A stretch of DNA of 64,000 bases from DATFXM01 sp035315885 (GTDB lineage: Bacteria > Acidobacteriota > Blastocatellia > UBA7656). The translations under genes and the position numbers were made by a program. The stretch spans positions 62,001-126,000 of the forward strand of contig DATFXM010000058.1 of assembly GCA_035315885.1 (NCBI GenBank), in the 5' to 3' direction. The notes beneath the pieces are model-generated. The model made no database searches. It worked only from the letters and a program-made list of their open reading frames with translations, and was not told where the DNA came from. Positions 42,570 to 50,767 of this stretch are shown one piece after another. Numbering within the stretch: position 1 is the first letter of the stretch; each line of letters begins with the position of its first letter.

Positions 42570-43838
42570 ATGAAAGAGAGGGACGCATTGAACAATTCGA
42601 AATCAATGGCACGGCGCTCACGACGGTCGAGTTCAGAACCTCCAACCAACTCAACACTCAGCACTCAGCACTCAGCACTTTCTTCAGCACTCCCCATCCC
42701 CCGGCGGACGTTCTTGAAAGCGGCGGGATGCGTAATTGCGTCGCCGATGATCAATCGCGCGAGGCACCGCGTGTTCGCATGGGCGGCCACCGAGTACTCA
42801 ACAAGAGCAATCGACCTGGTGAGCCGCTCGACCGTCATCGATATGTTGAGCCCGCTCACTCTGAACTTCACCAAACAGGCGAGGTGGTTCACGAACCCGG
42901 CGACGTTCACCGCCGCCGATATTCAGCCCTTCAAAGACTCTTCCATCAACGTCTTTCACATAGGCATTGGGATGGGAGGTCCGGAAGCCTACTCGGAGAC
43001 GTTGAAGTTCTTCGCCTCCTGGAACGGCTTCCTCGCTCACCACGATGAGCGGTTCATGAGAATCGATGGCCCCGCTGCGTTGGATCGAGTCAAGCGTTCG
43101 GGAAAGATCGGAGTCCTGCTCGGGCTTCAGAACTCCGAGCATTTCCGAGGGGCAGGTGACGTAGATTTCTTCCACAGCCTCGGTCAGCGTGTGTCGCAAC
43201 TGACTTATAACGCTCGAAACCTGATCGGGAACGGCTCTACCGAACGTCACGATGAGGGCATCAGCGACTTCGGCGCTGCGATCATCGACCGAATGAATCG
43301 CGTGGGAATGGCGGTCGACGTGTCGCACTGCGGCGACAGGACTACGCTTGATGCCTTCGAGATATCACGAAAGCCGGTGCTCATCACCCATTCGAACTGC
43401 CGCGCTCTGGCGCCGGGTCACCCGCGCTGCAAAACCGATGAAGCCATCAAGCGGGTCGGCGCGGCCGGTAGCGTCATGGGCATCACCGGGGTCAGGATGT
43501 TTGTCAAAAACGACGAGCCTACCACCATCGAAGATGAACTCAATCACTTCGATCACGTGGCGAAACTCATCGGTCCGGATCACCTCGGAGTGGGCAGCGA
43601 CATCGACCTCTACGGCTACGACGCGATGCCTCCCGAACTGAACAAGCAGCTTCGCGCTTCATACAAGGGCTCGTACGGGTTTCGCGACAAGATCGACATA
43701 GAGGGAATCAATCATCCCAAGAGAATGTTCGATCTGACAGAGGGGCTGATCAGGCGGCGTTATAGCGACTCGGATATCCAGGGCATTCTTGGAGGGAACT
43801 TCAAGCGCGTGCTCTCTCAGATCTGGACAACCGAGTGA
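42570..43838 (+). CDS. Tat-exported M19-like dipeptidase with altered metal site
   Basis: About 422 residues from ATG 42570 (AAGGG upstream); earlier and later starts are possible. The export signal IPRRTFLKAAGCVIASP is preceded by residues STLSTQHSALSSAL, encoded by a heptamer repeat. The M19 (renal dipeptidase) fold is clear: VGMAVDVSHCGDRTT, VLITHSNCRAL and DHLGVGSDIDLYG supply His/Arg/Asp sites. The first metal motif, normally HxD after VID, reads VIDMLSPLT, so the usual His and Asp are absent; GLQNSEHF holds the bridging Glu region. Activity may be altered or lost. It is probably co-transcribed with the upstream S9 peptidase. Confidence 0.82.
   Translation: MKERDALNNSKSMARRSRRSSSEPPTNSTLSTQHSALSSALPIPRRTFLKAAGCVIASPMINRARHRVFAWAATEYSTRAIDLVSRSTVIDMLSPLTLNFTKQARWFTNPATFTAADIQPFKDSSINVFHIGIGMGGPEAYSETLKFFASWNGFLAHHDERFMRIDGPAALDRVKRSGKIGVLLGLQNSEHFRGAGDVDFFHSLGQRVSQLTYNARNLIGNGSTERHDEGISDFGAAIIDRMNRVGMAVDVSHCGDRTTLDAFEISRKPVLITHSNCRALAPGHPRCKTDEAIKRVGAAGSVMGITGVRMFVKNDEPTTIEDELNHFDHVAKLIGPDHLGVGSDIDLYGYDAMPPELNKQLRASYKGSYGFRDKIDIEGINHPKRMFDLTEGLIRRRYSDSDIQGILGGNFKRVLSQIWTTE
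42649..42679. repeat. Heptamer arm inside the M19 coding region
   Basis: ACTCAAC plus three ACTCAGC units and a partial one, in the right-arm orientation. It is read in frame as part of the M19 N-terminus, upstream of the twin-arginine motif, and no other start codon lies between it and the RR residues. Confidence 0.85.
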
Positions 43839-43856
43839 TTGTAGCTTCGGGTCTAC

Positions 43857-43960
43857 AGTTTCGAGTTTGGCCCGAGTTTGGTTTGGATAAGGTTCTGCCC
43901 TTTAAGAGGGTTCGAACCCTGCGGACGCTTTACGACGCGAAACTCGAAATGCGAAACCGA
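43857..43960. repeat. Inverted element, GAGTTTG/GTTTCGA type
   Basis: Left arm 43857-43886 (AGTTTCGAGTTTGG, then CCGAGTTTGGTTTGG) and right arm 43937-43960 (CGAAACTCGAAATGCGAAAC). The core includes AGGGTTCGAACCCT, a 14-bp palindrome. It lies between the M19 stop and the second serine hydrolase. Confidence 0.65.
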
Positions 43961-43979
43961 ATATCAGACGGAGGGTTCA

Positions 43980-45791
43980 ATGATTAATCGGAAGATAAGC
44001 CATTCTCTCATTCTTATCCTGACGCTTCTTGGGCAAGCGGTTGCGGTGCGGGCTCAAGAATCTCCCGGCAAGGAGTTCGACGACTACGTTAACAAGGCGC
44101 TGAAGGACTGGGAAGTACCTGGGCTTTCGATTTCAGTCGTCAAAAACGACAAGGTCGTGTTTGCGAAGGGCTACGGCGTGCGAAAGCTGGGCGATCCCAC
44201 GCCGGTGGACGAGAACACCATATTCGCCATCGGCTCGTCATCCAAGGCGTTCACCGCGGCGGCGGTCGCGATGCTGGTGGATGAGGGAAAGCTCAAATGG
44301 GATGATCAGGCAACGAAGTATCTGCCGGGGTTTCAGCTCTACGATCCGTACGCGACCCGCGAGCTGACGGTGCGCGACCTCTTGTGTCATCGAAGCGGCC
44401 TCGAACGGGGTGACTTCCTGTGGTACGCGTCCTCATACAATCGCGATGAGGTTCTACGACGCGTGCGTTATCTGAAGCCGACCTGGAGCTTCCGATCGAT
44501 GTTCGGCTACCAGAACATAATGTTCCTGGCTGCTGGGCAGGTGGTTGCGGGAATCACCGGCCAGAGCTGGGACGACGCGATCCACCAGCGGATATTCAAG
44601 CCGCTAGGGATGAAGGCGAGCAGCACGACCATCCGCGATCTGTCGCAGAGCAACAACGTTGCGACGCCTCACGACAAGATTGACGATAAGGTAGTGACAA
44701 TTCCCTGGAGGAACATCGACAACATCGCCCCGGCCGGTTCGATCAACTCGAACGCCATTGATATGGCGCAGTGGGTGAGGCTTCAGTTGAATGGGGGCAA
44801 GTTCGGCGACGCGCAGCTCATAAGCTCGGGGGCAATGAAGGAAATGCACCAGGGGCAGACGATCATTCGCAACGAGCCGCCGTGGTCGTTGCTTTATCCT
44901 CAGGCACACTTTCTTGAATACGGCTTTGGCTGGTTTTTGCACGATCACAACGGGCGGAAGGTAGTACAGCACGGCGGCAACATTGACGGTATGAGTGCTT
45001 TGGTGGCGATGATGCCCGAAGAGAAAGTCGGCGTGGTGATACTGACCAACATGAACGGCACTTTGCTTCCCGAAGCGCTGGCGTACAAGATTTTCGACTG
45101 GTATTCCAAAGCGCCCGATCGCGATTGGAGCGCCGACCTGCGGAAGACTTTCAAGGAGTTTGAAGGCCAGGCGAAGACTGCCCAGAAGAAAACGGAAGAT
45201 TCGCGTGTAAAGGGTACGCAGCCCTCGCTGCCTCTTGAAAAGTATGCCGGGCTGTACAAGGACGACATGTACGGCGATGCGCGAATCACGCAGCAGAATG
45301 GGAAGCTGTCGATCCAGACGGCTGCCACGTTTGCGGGAGACCTGGAACACTGGAACTACGATACGTTCCGAATCACTTGGCGAGACAAGAATCTGGGCAA
45401 GACGTTGGTCAACTTCACGCTCGACTCTCAGGGTCAGGTTGAGACCGCCAGGCTTCCTGAACTTCAAATGACATTCAAGCGCTCCGTTGAAGCTGCGCCG
45501 GCAGCGGCGGCAGCCGCGGTGAGTGAGAGCGATCTGAAGAGACTTGTCGGCCGCTACGCGATGGAAGGAGCGCCGATAGAGGTCAGCATAGAGATCGTAG
45601 GAGGCAAGTTGAAAGCGGTTGTGCCGGGTCAGCCGGTTTATACGCTGGTGCCTCTGAGCGCGACGCGTTTTCAGATCGAAGGTGCGCCCGCTGGGTTCTT
45701 CGTCAATTTCGAGATCAGCGATGGCAAGGTGAAACTGGTGAACCTCGAACAGGGCGAGAGGCCAACTTTGAAGCTGCTACCGAAGCAATGA
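43980..45791 (+). CDS. Class C beta-lactamase-like serine hydrolase with DUF3471 (paralogue 2)
   Basis: 603 residues from ATG 43980 with GGAGGG four bases before it; longer frames read through a repeat. Signal peptide SHSLILILTLLGQAVAVRAQ. SSSK (nucleophile) occurs in AIGSSSKAFTAAAVAMLVDEG, YQN is the YxN motif and HGGNIDGM the third box. A DUF3471 domain near 420-500 is followed by another small beta domain. It shares long similar stretches with the serine hydrolase at 37500-39014, so they are duplicates flanking the RpiR locus. It probably acts on D-amino-acid peptides or esters in the periplasm. Confidence 0.88.
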   Translation: MINRKISHSLILILTLLGQAVAVRAQESPGKEFDDYVNKALKDWEVPGLSISVVKNDKVVFAKGYGVRKLGDPTPVDENTIFAIGSSSKAFTAAAVAMLVDEGKLKWDDQATKYLPGFQLYDPYATRELTVRDLLCHRSGLERGDFLWYASSYNRDEVLRRVRYLKPTWSFRSMFGYQNIMFLAAGQVVAGITGQSWDDAIHQRIFKPLGMKASSTTIRDLSQSNNVATPHDKIDDKVVTIPWRNIDNIAPAGSINSNAIDMAQWVRLQLNGGKFGDAQLISSGAMKEMHQGQTIIRNEPPWSLLYPQAHFLEYGFGWFLHDHNGRKVVQHGGNIDGMSALVAMMPEEKVGVVILTNMNGTLLPEALAYKIFDWYSKAPDRDWSADLRKTFKEFEGQAKTAQKKTEDSRVKGTQPSLPLEKYAGLYKDDMYGDARITQQNGKLSIQTAATFAGDLEHWNYDTFRITWRDKNLGKTLVNFTLDSQGQVETARLPELQMTFKRSVEAAPAAAAAAVSESDLKRLVGRYAMEGAPIEVSIEIVGGKLKAVVPGQPVYTLVPLSATRFQIEGAPAGFFVNFEISDGKVKLVNLEQGERPTLKLLPKQ

Positions 45792-45946
45792 TGGTATAGA
45801 ATAACGGGCGTCTTTTATCAGCCCGAGGGTCGTCTTCCTAAAATAAGTTAGTTCTAAGTCCAGCGGCACTGAACTGCAGCCAGGGTGTATCTGTCTGGCG
45901 CCTCGCCCCTCGTCCCACTACAACCTGGGGCGCGGCGCCCGATCAC

Positions 45947-45966
45947 CAGCCGGCGCCCGCCGGCTG
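45947..45966 (+). promoter_or_regulatory. Strong hairpin in the TonB receptor leader
   Basis: CAGCCGGC-GCCC-GCCGGCTG, a perfect 8-bp GC stem with a 4-nt loop, then TTTG. It ends 14 bp before the AAGGAGG ribosome site of the receptor gene. A second palindrome GGGCGC-G-GCGCCC lies at 45928-45940. Placement suggests attenuation, mRNA stabilisation or translational control. Confidence 0.55.
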
Positions 45967-45992
45967 TTTGTAAAGCTAGCAAGGAGGATGAC

Positions 45993-48900
45993 ATGAAAAC
46001 CGCTCGCTTCCTGGTGTTTATTCTCGTCGTGTCCTGTTTGCCTCCTGGGATTTTCGGGCAGACTGCGACCACGGCGCGAATAACTGGTCTCGTGACCGAC
46101 CCCTCCGGAGCTGCAATCCCGGGGGCAACAGTCAAACTAACAAACAAAGAAACTCGCGCGGAACGCACCGCGGTAACCAACGACGGCGGCAACTACGCCT
46201 TTCCGAGTCTCGAGCCGGGCGACTATGAGATTACGGTCACCGCTCAGGGCTTCAGGAAAAAGGTAATTGAGTCAGTCGCCGCTCAAATCTCGAAGAGTAC
46301 AAACGTGGACATTAGTGTTGAAGCCGGCGGCGCTACCGAACAAGTCACCATCAGCGCCGGCGGCGAAGCACAGCTACAGAAGGACGATTCATCCGTGGGC
46401 AACGTGATCGATTCGGATCGGATCACTCGTCTCCCAACCGCAACACGCCAGGCGACGGACCTTCTGAATCTTCAGCCGGGTGTCACCACTGGAGGCGAGG
46501 TCACCGGAGCTCGCGCCGATCAGAACACCTTTAACCTCGATGGCATCGACGTTTCGGACAACGTCATCGGCCTTCCCTACCGCACCGTCATCCCGGTGAC
46601 CACCGAATCGCTGGACGAGCTTCGAGTGACCGTTGCAAACCCGAACGCAAGTTTCGGTAGATCAGCCGGCGGGCAGGTCACCCTCGTAACGAAGCGCGGC
46701 ACTAATCAGTGGCACGGCTCGTTGTACGAATACCATCAGAACACGGTGCTCAACGCCAACACCTGGGACAACAATCGGATCGGATTGGCCAAGCCCCCGG
46801 TGATCGACAACCGGTTTGGCGGTTCGGTGGGCGGTCCGATCTGGAAGGACAAAGTCTTTTTCTTCCTCAACTATGAGGGCAGGCGATTGCCAGGCACTCA
46901 GAAGATAACTCGCATCGTGCCCCTGGACAGCTTGAAAGCCGGGATCATGAAGTTTGTCGACGCGTCGGGAAACGTGGTCACAATCAATCCCAAGACGTTC
47001 GACCCTCGGGGCATCGGTTCAAACCCGGCGATCCTTCGAGCGTTGGCGCTGATGCCCTCGGCAAACGACAACTCAGCAGGCGATGGTCTCAACACCTCCG
47101 GCTTCACCGCGAATTTTCCGGCCAATCTGCAGACGGAGTTCGGGGTCCTGAGGGTTGACTATCAATTCAACCAGAACTGGACGTTCTTCGGAAAAGCGGC
47201 GGGACAAGAAGTAAAGCAAACCGCGGCTTTTCAGGCTGATCTGGTCCATATGAAAGGCGGCGACGTAACCCCGCAGAAGCCGCGCAACCTGGTGTTCTCA
47301 ACCACCGGATTGATTAAGTCGAACCTGACGAACGAATTCAGGTATGGCTACATAATGGACAACGAGGTGTTCGACCGGATTTCGCCCACGACCATCGCGG
47401 GGTTCAACGTATCGGTGGACATCGCAGGCGCAAACACGATACTTCCCTTGTTGGACCAGCCGATCGATGTCGACACGCAGCGCGCGCGCCGACAATCGAT
47501 TAGGAGCTCTACAAATCAATTCCTCGACAACGCGACCTGGGTAAAAGGGACGCACACGTTCCAGTTCGGCGCGGATTTCCGCCGGATTTCTACGTTCCAC
47601 TTCCGCGACGACAAAGTTGTAGGCTCAGTCAGTACGCCTGTGGCTGAAATTGGAGCGAGCGGTAACGTACAGATCGGCCCCAACGAACGGCCAACGATCT
47701 GCGACCCCACCGCCAATCCCCCGATAGTGAGTGGTTGTCTGCAGTCCGGGGATGTCGCCCGCTACAACCAGTTGTACGCGGCGATGCTGGGAATCGTCGA
47801 CAAGGTGTCATATTTGGCCGTCCGGGATGCGAACCTTCAGCCGTTGCCAGTCGGGACCGGCTTGGTCAACGACACAATCCTGCATCACTGGGAGTTCTAC
47901 TTTGCAGATGTGTGGAAGATGAAACCGTCTCTGACGCTTTCATACGGTCTGATGTACCAGTGGCACACTCCCCCGACCGATAGTCAGGGGCGCCAGTCCC
48001 TTGCCTTCTATAAGGACTCTGGGAAGCTGGTAGACCTCCACGACTATCTGCGTCAAAAGAGGGCGGCTGCTGAGCAAGGGGAAATATTCAATCCGGATCT
48101 TTCCTACGTGCCGATTAAAGAGGCGGGACGGGATGGCGTGTTTGACATAAACCGTCACGACTTCTCGCCGCGGGTATCGGTTGCCTGGTCGCCGTCTTTC
48201 GACAGCGGATTACTCCACAAGGTGTTCGGCGAGCGGAAGACGGTGATCCGCGGCGGATACGCGCTGACTTACGATCGTGCTAACACGGTCGCAACGGTCA
48301 TTATTCCGATGCTCGGCGTGGGCTTCGCTCAGACTTTGTCGCGACTGGGCCCAACCAACGGAGCGGGGCAGCCGTTCCGCGCGGGGATCGACGGCGATAT
48401 TCCCTCGGTGCCACCAAACACCGCGGCTACTTCACCGGTGATTCCCGAGAAGCCGTTTGGTGAGCTGTTGTCGTTCCTGGACAACCCGAAGCTTCTGGAT
48501 CCGAGAAACCACAACATCGACTTCACGATTCAGCGTGAGCTTCCGTGGCATTTGTTCATGGAAGTGGGATACGTGGGTCGACTCGGTCGCGAGCTGTATC
48601 AGAGCTACGACCTGAACTCGAACCCATACTTCTTTAAGGACAAGAAGTCGGGGCAGACTTTCGCGCAGGCCTTCGACGCTGTGGCCACTGCTTTACGACC
48701 AGGCGGATCGAACAATCCGGCTGCGCAGCCGTGGTTCGAGAATCAATTGTTTGCAGGTGCAACTGATTTCTTTGCAGCGAATTTTGCCGGGGACTTTATT
48801 TCCGGCAATGTAAACAATCTCTGGAACCTCGGCATCGACCTTCTTCCTTTCTTCGGCCTTCCTGTTGCGATCAAGAACGGACCCTACAACAATCAGCAAG

Positions 48901-49757
48901 TGCTTGACCTGTTCTATCGCGCCAATGGTGGCCGGTCCAACTATCACGCGCTGGTCATCAGCCTTCACAAGCGCCACTCCAATAACATGACGTTCGACCT
49001 GAACTACACCTTGTCCAGATCGCTGGATCAAGTGGGTGCAGTACAGAACTCGGCAGGTGAGCTGGCCAGCAGCTTCTTCCCGAACGTAGAGTACGGACCC
49101 TCTTTCTACGACCGGCTTCACGTCTTCAACGCAAACGGAGTCTATGACCTGCCGTTTGGCAAGGGTCAAAGATTCGCAAGTGGCAAGAAGTGGCTGGACA
49201 CCGTTATCGGCGGCTGGTACACGGCCGGCATTCTCGAGATAGAAAGCGGGCAGCCGGTTCAAGTCGGGCAGAACTTCTCGGGACAGGCGTTCGGAGGAAC
49301 GGTGATCTTCGGTTACGGCACCGGCGCAATCCCCACCGCGCGTGTCGGCACCGGAGACAACAATGGTGTGGCAGGTTCCGGGAACATTGGAACAAACACA
49401 TCAGGCAAGAACCTCTTCGGCAATCCGGAGCAGGCCTATAAGAGCTTCAGACCGATTCTGCTGAGTCAGGATGGGCGCGCCGGACGCGGAGTGCTGAGGG
49501 GCCTCAGCAAGTGGCAGCTCGATATGTCACTCGGCAAGAAGACGAAGATAACCGAACAAGTGAGTTTCACGCTCACGTTCGACTTCTTCAACATCTTCAA
49601 TCATCCGAACTTCGCCGATCCCACTCCAAATCTGGAGGACAAGGCGAATTTCGGCGTCATCACCACGCAACTGGTTCCGAACCCGAATGGTTTTCCTCTG
49701 GCGCAGACGTTCTACAGGCCAAGGGCGATCCAAGTCGGCGGCCGGATTCAGTTCTGA
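45993..49757 (+). CDS. TonB-dependent receptor, Oar-like
   Basis: A 1254-residue outer-membrane protein. The start at 45993 has AAGGAGG six bases upstream and a signal peptide (FLVFILVVSCLPPGIFGQ). Residues 25-105 are a carboxypeptidase-regulatory-like domain (ARITGLVTDPSGAAIPGATV, YAFPSLEPGDYEITV), then a plug domain (GNVIDSDRITRLPTATRQAT, with FGRSAGGQVTLVTKRGTN) and a large beta barrel to the C-terminal ...AIQVGGRIQF with terminal Phe. Such receptors import peptides or glycans, or, like Oar, are involved in export. No TonB box is clear. Its position after a row of secreted peptidases suggests uptake of their products. A strong terminator follows. Confidence 0.93.
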   Translation: MKTARFLVFILVVSCLPPGIFGQTATTARITGLVTDPSGAAIPGATVKLTNKETRAERTAVTNDGGNYAFPSLEPGDYEITVTAQGFRKKVIESVAAQISKSTNVDISVEAGGATEQVTISAGGEAQLQKDDSSVGNVIDSDRITRLPTATRQATDLLNLQPGVTTGGEVTGARADQNTFNLDGIDVSDNVIGLPYRTVIPVTTESLDELRVTVANPNASFGRSAGGQVTLVTKRGTNQWHGSLYEYHQNTVLNANTWDNNRIGLAKPPVIDNRFGGSVGGPIWKDKVFFFLNYEGRRLPGTQKITRIVPLDSLKAGIMKFVDASGNVVTINPKTFDPRGIGSNPAILRALALMPSANDNSAGDGLNTSGFTANFPANLQTEFGVLRVDYQFNQNWTFFGKAAGQEVKQTAAFQADLVHMKGGDVTPQKPRNLVFSTTGLIKSNLTNEFRYGYIMDNEVFDRISPTTIAGFNVSVDIAGANTILPLLDQPIDVDTQRARRQSIRSSTNQFLDNATWVKGTHTFQFGADFRRISTFHFRDDKVVGSVSTPVAEIGASGNVQIGPNERPTICDPTANPPIVSGCLQSGDVARYNQLYAAMLGIVDKVSYLAVRDANLQPLPVGTGLVNDTILHHWEFYFADVWKMKPSLTLSYGLMYQWHTPPTDSQGRQSLAFYKDSGKLVDLHDYLRQKRAAAEQGEIFNPDLSYVPIKEAGRDGVFDINRHDFSPRVSVAWSPSFDSGLLHKVFGERKTVIRGGYALTYDRANTVATVIIPMLGVGFAQTLSRLGPTNGAGQPFRAGIDGDIPSVPPNTAATSPVIPEKPFGELLSFLDNPKLLDPRNHNIDFTIQRELPWHLFMEVGYVGRLGRELYQSYDLNSNPYFFKDKKSGQTFAQAFDAVATALRPGGSNNPAAQPWFENQLFAGATDFFAANFAGDFISGNVNNLWNLGIDLLPFFGLPVAIKNGPYNNQQVLDLFYRANGGRSNYHALVISLHKRHSNNMTFDLNYTLSRSLDQVGAVQNSAGELASSFFPNVEYGPSFYDRLHVFNANGVYDLPFGKGQRFASGKKWLDTVIGGWYTAGILEIESGQPVQVGQNFSGQAFGGTVIFGYGTGAIPTARVGTGDNNGVAGSGNIGTNTSGKNLFGNPEQAYKSFRPILLSQDGRAGRGVLRGLSKWQLDMSLGKKTKITEQVSFTLTFDFFNIFNHPNFADPTPNLEDKANFGVITTQLVPNPNGFPLAQTFYRPRAIQVGGRIQF

Positions 49758-49782
49758 TCTGAGAAGCGCTTAACCCCAAAGA

Positions 49783-49819
49783 CGCCAGGGTGTGAAGTTC
49801 AAGACACCCTGGCGTTTTT
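49783..49819 (+). terminator. Rho-independent terminator after the TonB receptor
   Basis: CGCCAGGGTGT (49783-49793) pairs with ACACCCTGGCG (49804-49814), 11-bp perfect stem and 10-nt loop, followed by TTTTTG. It lies 26 bp after the receptor stop, between convergent genes. Confidence 0.9.
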
Positions 49820-49860
49820 GCATTATTGAACGGGAACGTCGATTATCAATCTTGAAGCAG

Positions 49861-50604
49861 CTACACGGATTCTAAGTGGGAACGTGATCGGAGATCGCGC
49901 TCGAGGACGTGTCTGATGATCTGGTAGTTGATTTCGCCGATTGAGGCCACCAGCGAAGGCGCAATTCGACTCGCGGCAAACGCAGTAGGGTGAGTCCTGA
50001 AAATCTCGAATAGAATGCGCCGCACGTCGCCATCAGTCCTTATTCCCCTCCCCATCGAACAGGTTCGACAACGCGGCGAGCCCTCGGAACCAATGAACGC
50101 GGTCTCGTCTTCAGGTATCAGCTCGCTGCAGGCCACACAAATTGAGGGTTCAGGATAGAACCCACTGAGCCTCAGCACCCACGCCTCAAAGTATCTCAAG
50201 ATCTGGGCAAGATCGTGACCTTGCTCAATCGCTTCAAGCGACGCTCCGACCAGGCGGTACAACTTCTCGTTAGACTCGTGTTCGGGCGCAAGCTCGCTCA
50301 GCAACTCTGCGAGGTAAGAGAAGGCGCTGGCAGTCTCGACATCGCGAGCGGCGCGATTGAAATGCGAGCGCACTATATCGCAGGTCGAAACGTGAATGAG
50401 GTCGCGATTTTCTTTCTGGTGATACTTGAGTCTGACTTCGGTGAGCGGCTCGAGCGACGAGCCGAATCTGCTTCGAATTTTCTTGGCGCCGTGGGCAACG
50501 CCTCGCACCTTCCCGGTTTGTCTTGTGAAGAAGACGCAGATCTTGTCGGCCTCGGCAAGCGAGTAGGTGCGGAGAACAAACGCTTCAGTAGTAATGAGCG
50601 ACAT
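49861..50604 (-). CDS. recO: DNA repair protein RecO
   Basis: 247 residues, the normal RecO length, from ATG 50604 (MSLITTEAFVLRTYSLAEADK). The N-terminal OB fold (1-80) binds single-stranded DNA and SSB (VFFTRQTGKVRGVAHGAKKIRSR), and a Cys4 zinc site is visible as CVACSEL...CRTC near 155-178. RecO with RecR loads RecA at gaps. A longer open frame to 50715 would read through a GA-rich repeat and is not used. AGGA immediately abuts the ATG, which is closer than usual. Convergent with the TonB receptor gene. Confidence 0.93.
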   Translation of the reverse strand: MSLITTEAFVLRTYSLAEADKICVFFTRQTGKVRGVAHGAKKIRSRFGSSLEPLTEVRLKYHQKENRDLIHVSTCDIVRSHFNRAARDVETASAFSYLAELLSELAPEHESNEKLYRLVGASLEAIEQGHDLAQILRYFEAWVLRLSGFYPEPSICVACSELIPEDETAFIGSEGSPRCRTCSMGRGIRTDGDVRRILFEIFRTHPTAFAASRIAPSLVASIGEINYQIIRHVLERDLRSRSHLESV

Positions 50605-50655
50605 TCCTGATGAACATTTTGTTTGAATTGAAGGAAAGGCGCAATGGGGTGCGGC

Positions 50656-50760
50656 GATGCGGAGATGAGGGATGAGGAGAAAGGGCGAAAGGGCGAAGGA
50701 GCGACCGGAAAGCATCCGGAGGACCTTCGCCCTTTCTCCTCATCCCCTCATCTCCGCGTC
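50656..50760. repeat. Near-perfect GA-rich inverted element between recO and the next gene
   Basis: Left arm 50656-50699 and right arm 50724-50760 share, in inverted order, GCGGAGATGAGG, GATGAGGAGAAAGG and GCGAAGG with almost no mismatches apart from one extra unit in the left arm. The 24-bp core has a small CCGGA-AAGCA-TCCGG hairpin. Confidence 0.92.
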
Positions 50761-50767
50761 TATCCGG

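Noticed and set aside
43903..43930. tRNA T-arm-like sequence AGGGTTCGAACCCT
   Set aside because: No matching acceptor stem, D-arm or anticodon arm can be drawn in the preceding 75 bp; it is the palindromic core of a repeat element.
44604..45467. 287-codon minus-strand open frame opposite the serine hydrolase gene
   Set aside because: Shadow of a clear coding gene with class-C hydrolase motifs; composition is Arg/Val-rich and matches no family.
37500..45791. Calling the two class-C hydrolases antibiotic-resistance beta-lactamases
   Set aside because: SxxK, YxN and the third box are shared by D-aminopeptidases and esterases, and the DUF3471 domains and locus context point to peptide metabolism.
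50605..50715. Longer RecO start at 50715
   Set aside because: The extra codons read a GA/CT-rich repeat; the Met at 50604 gives the normal 247-residue length and conserved N-terminus.
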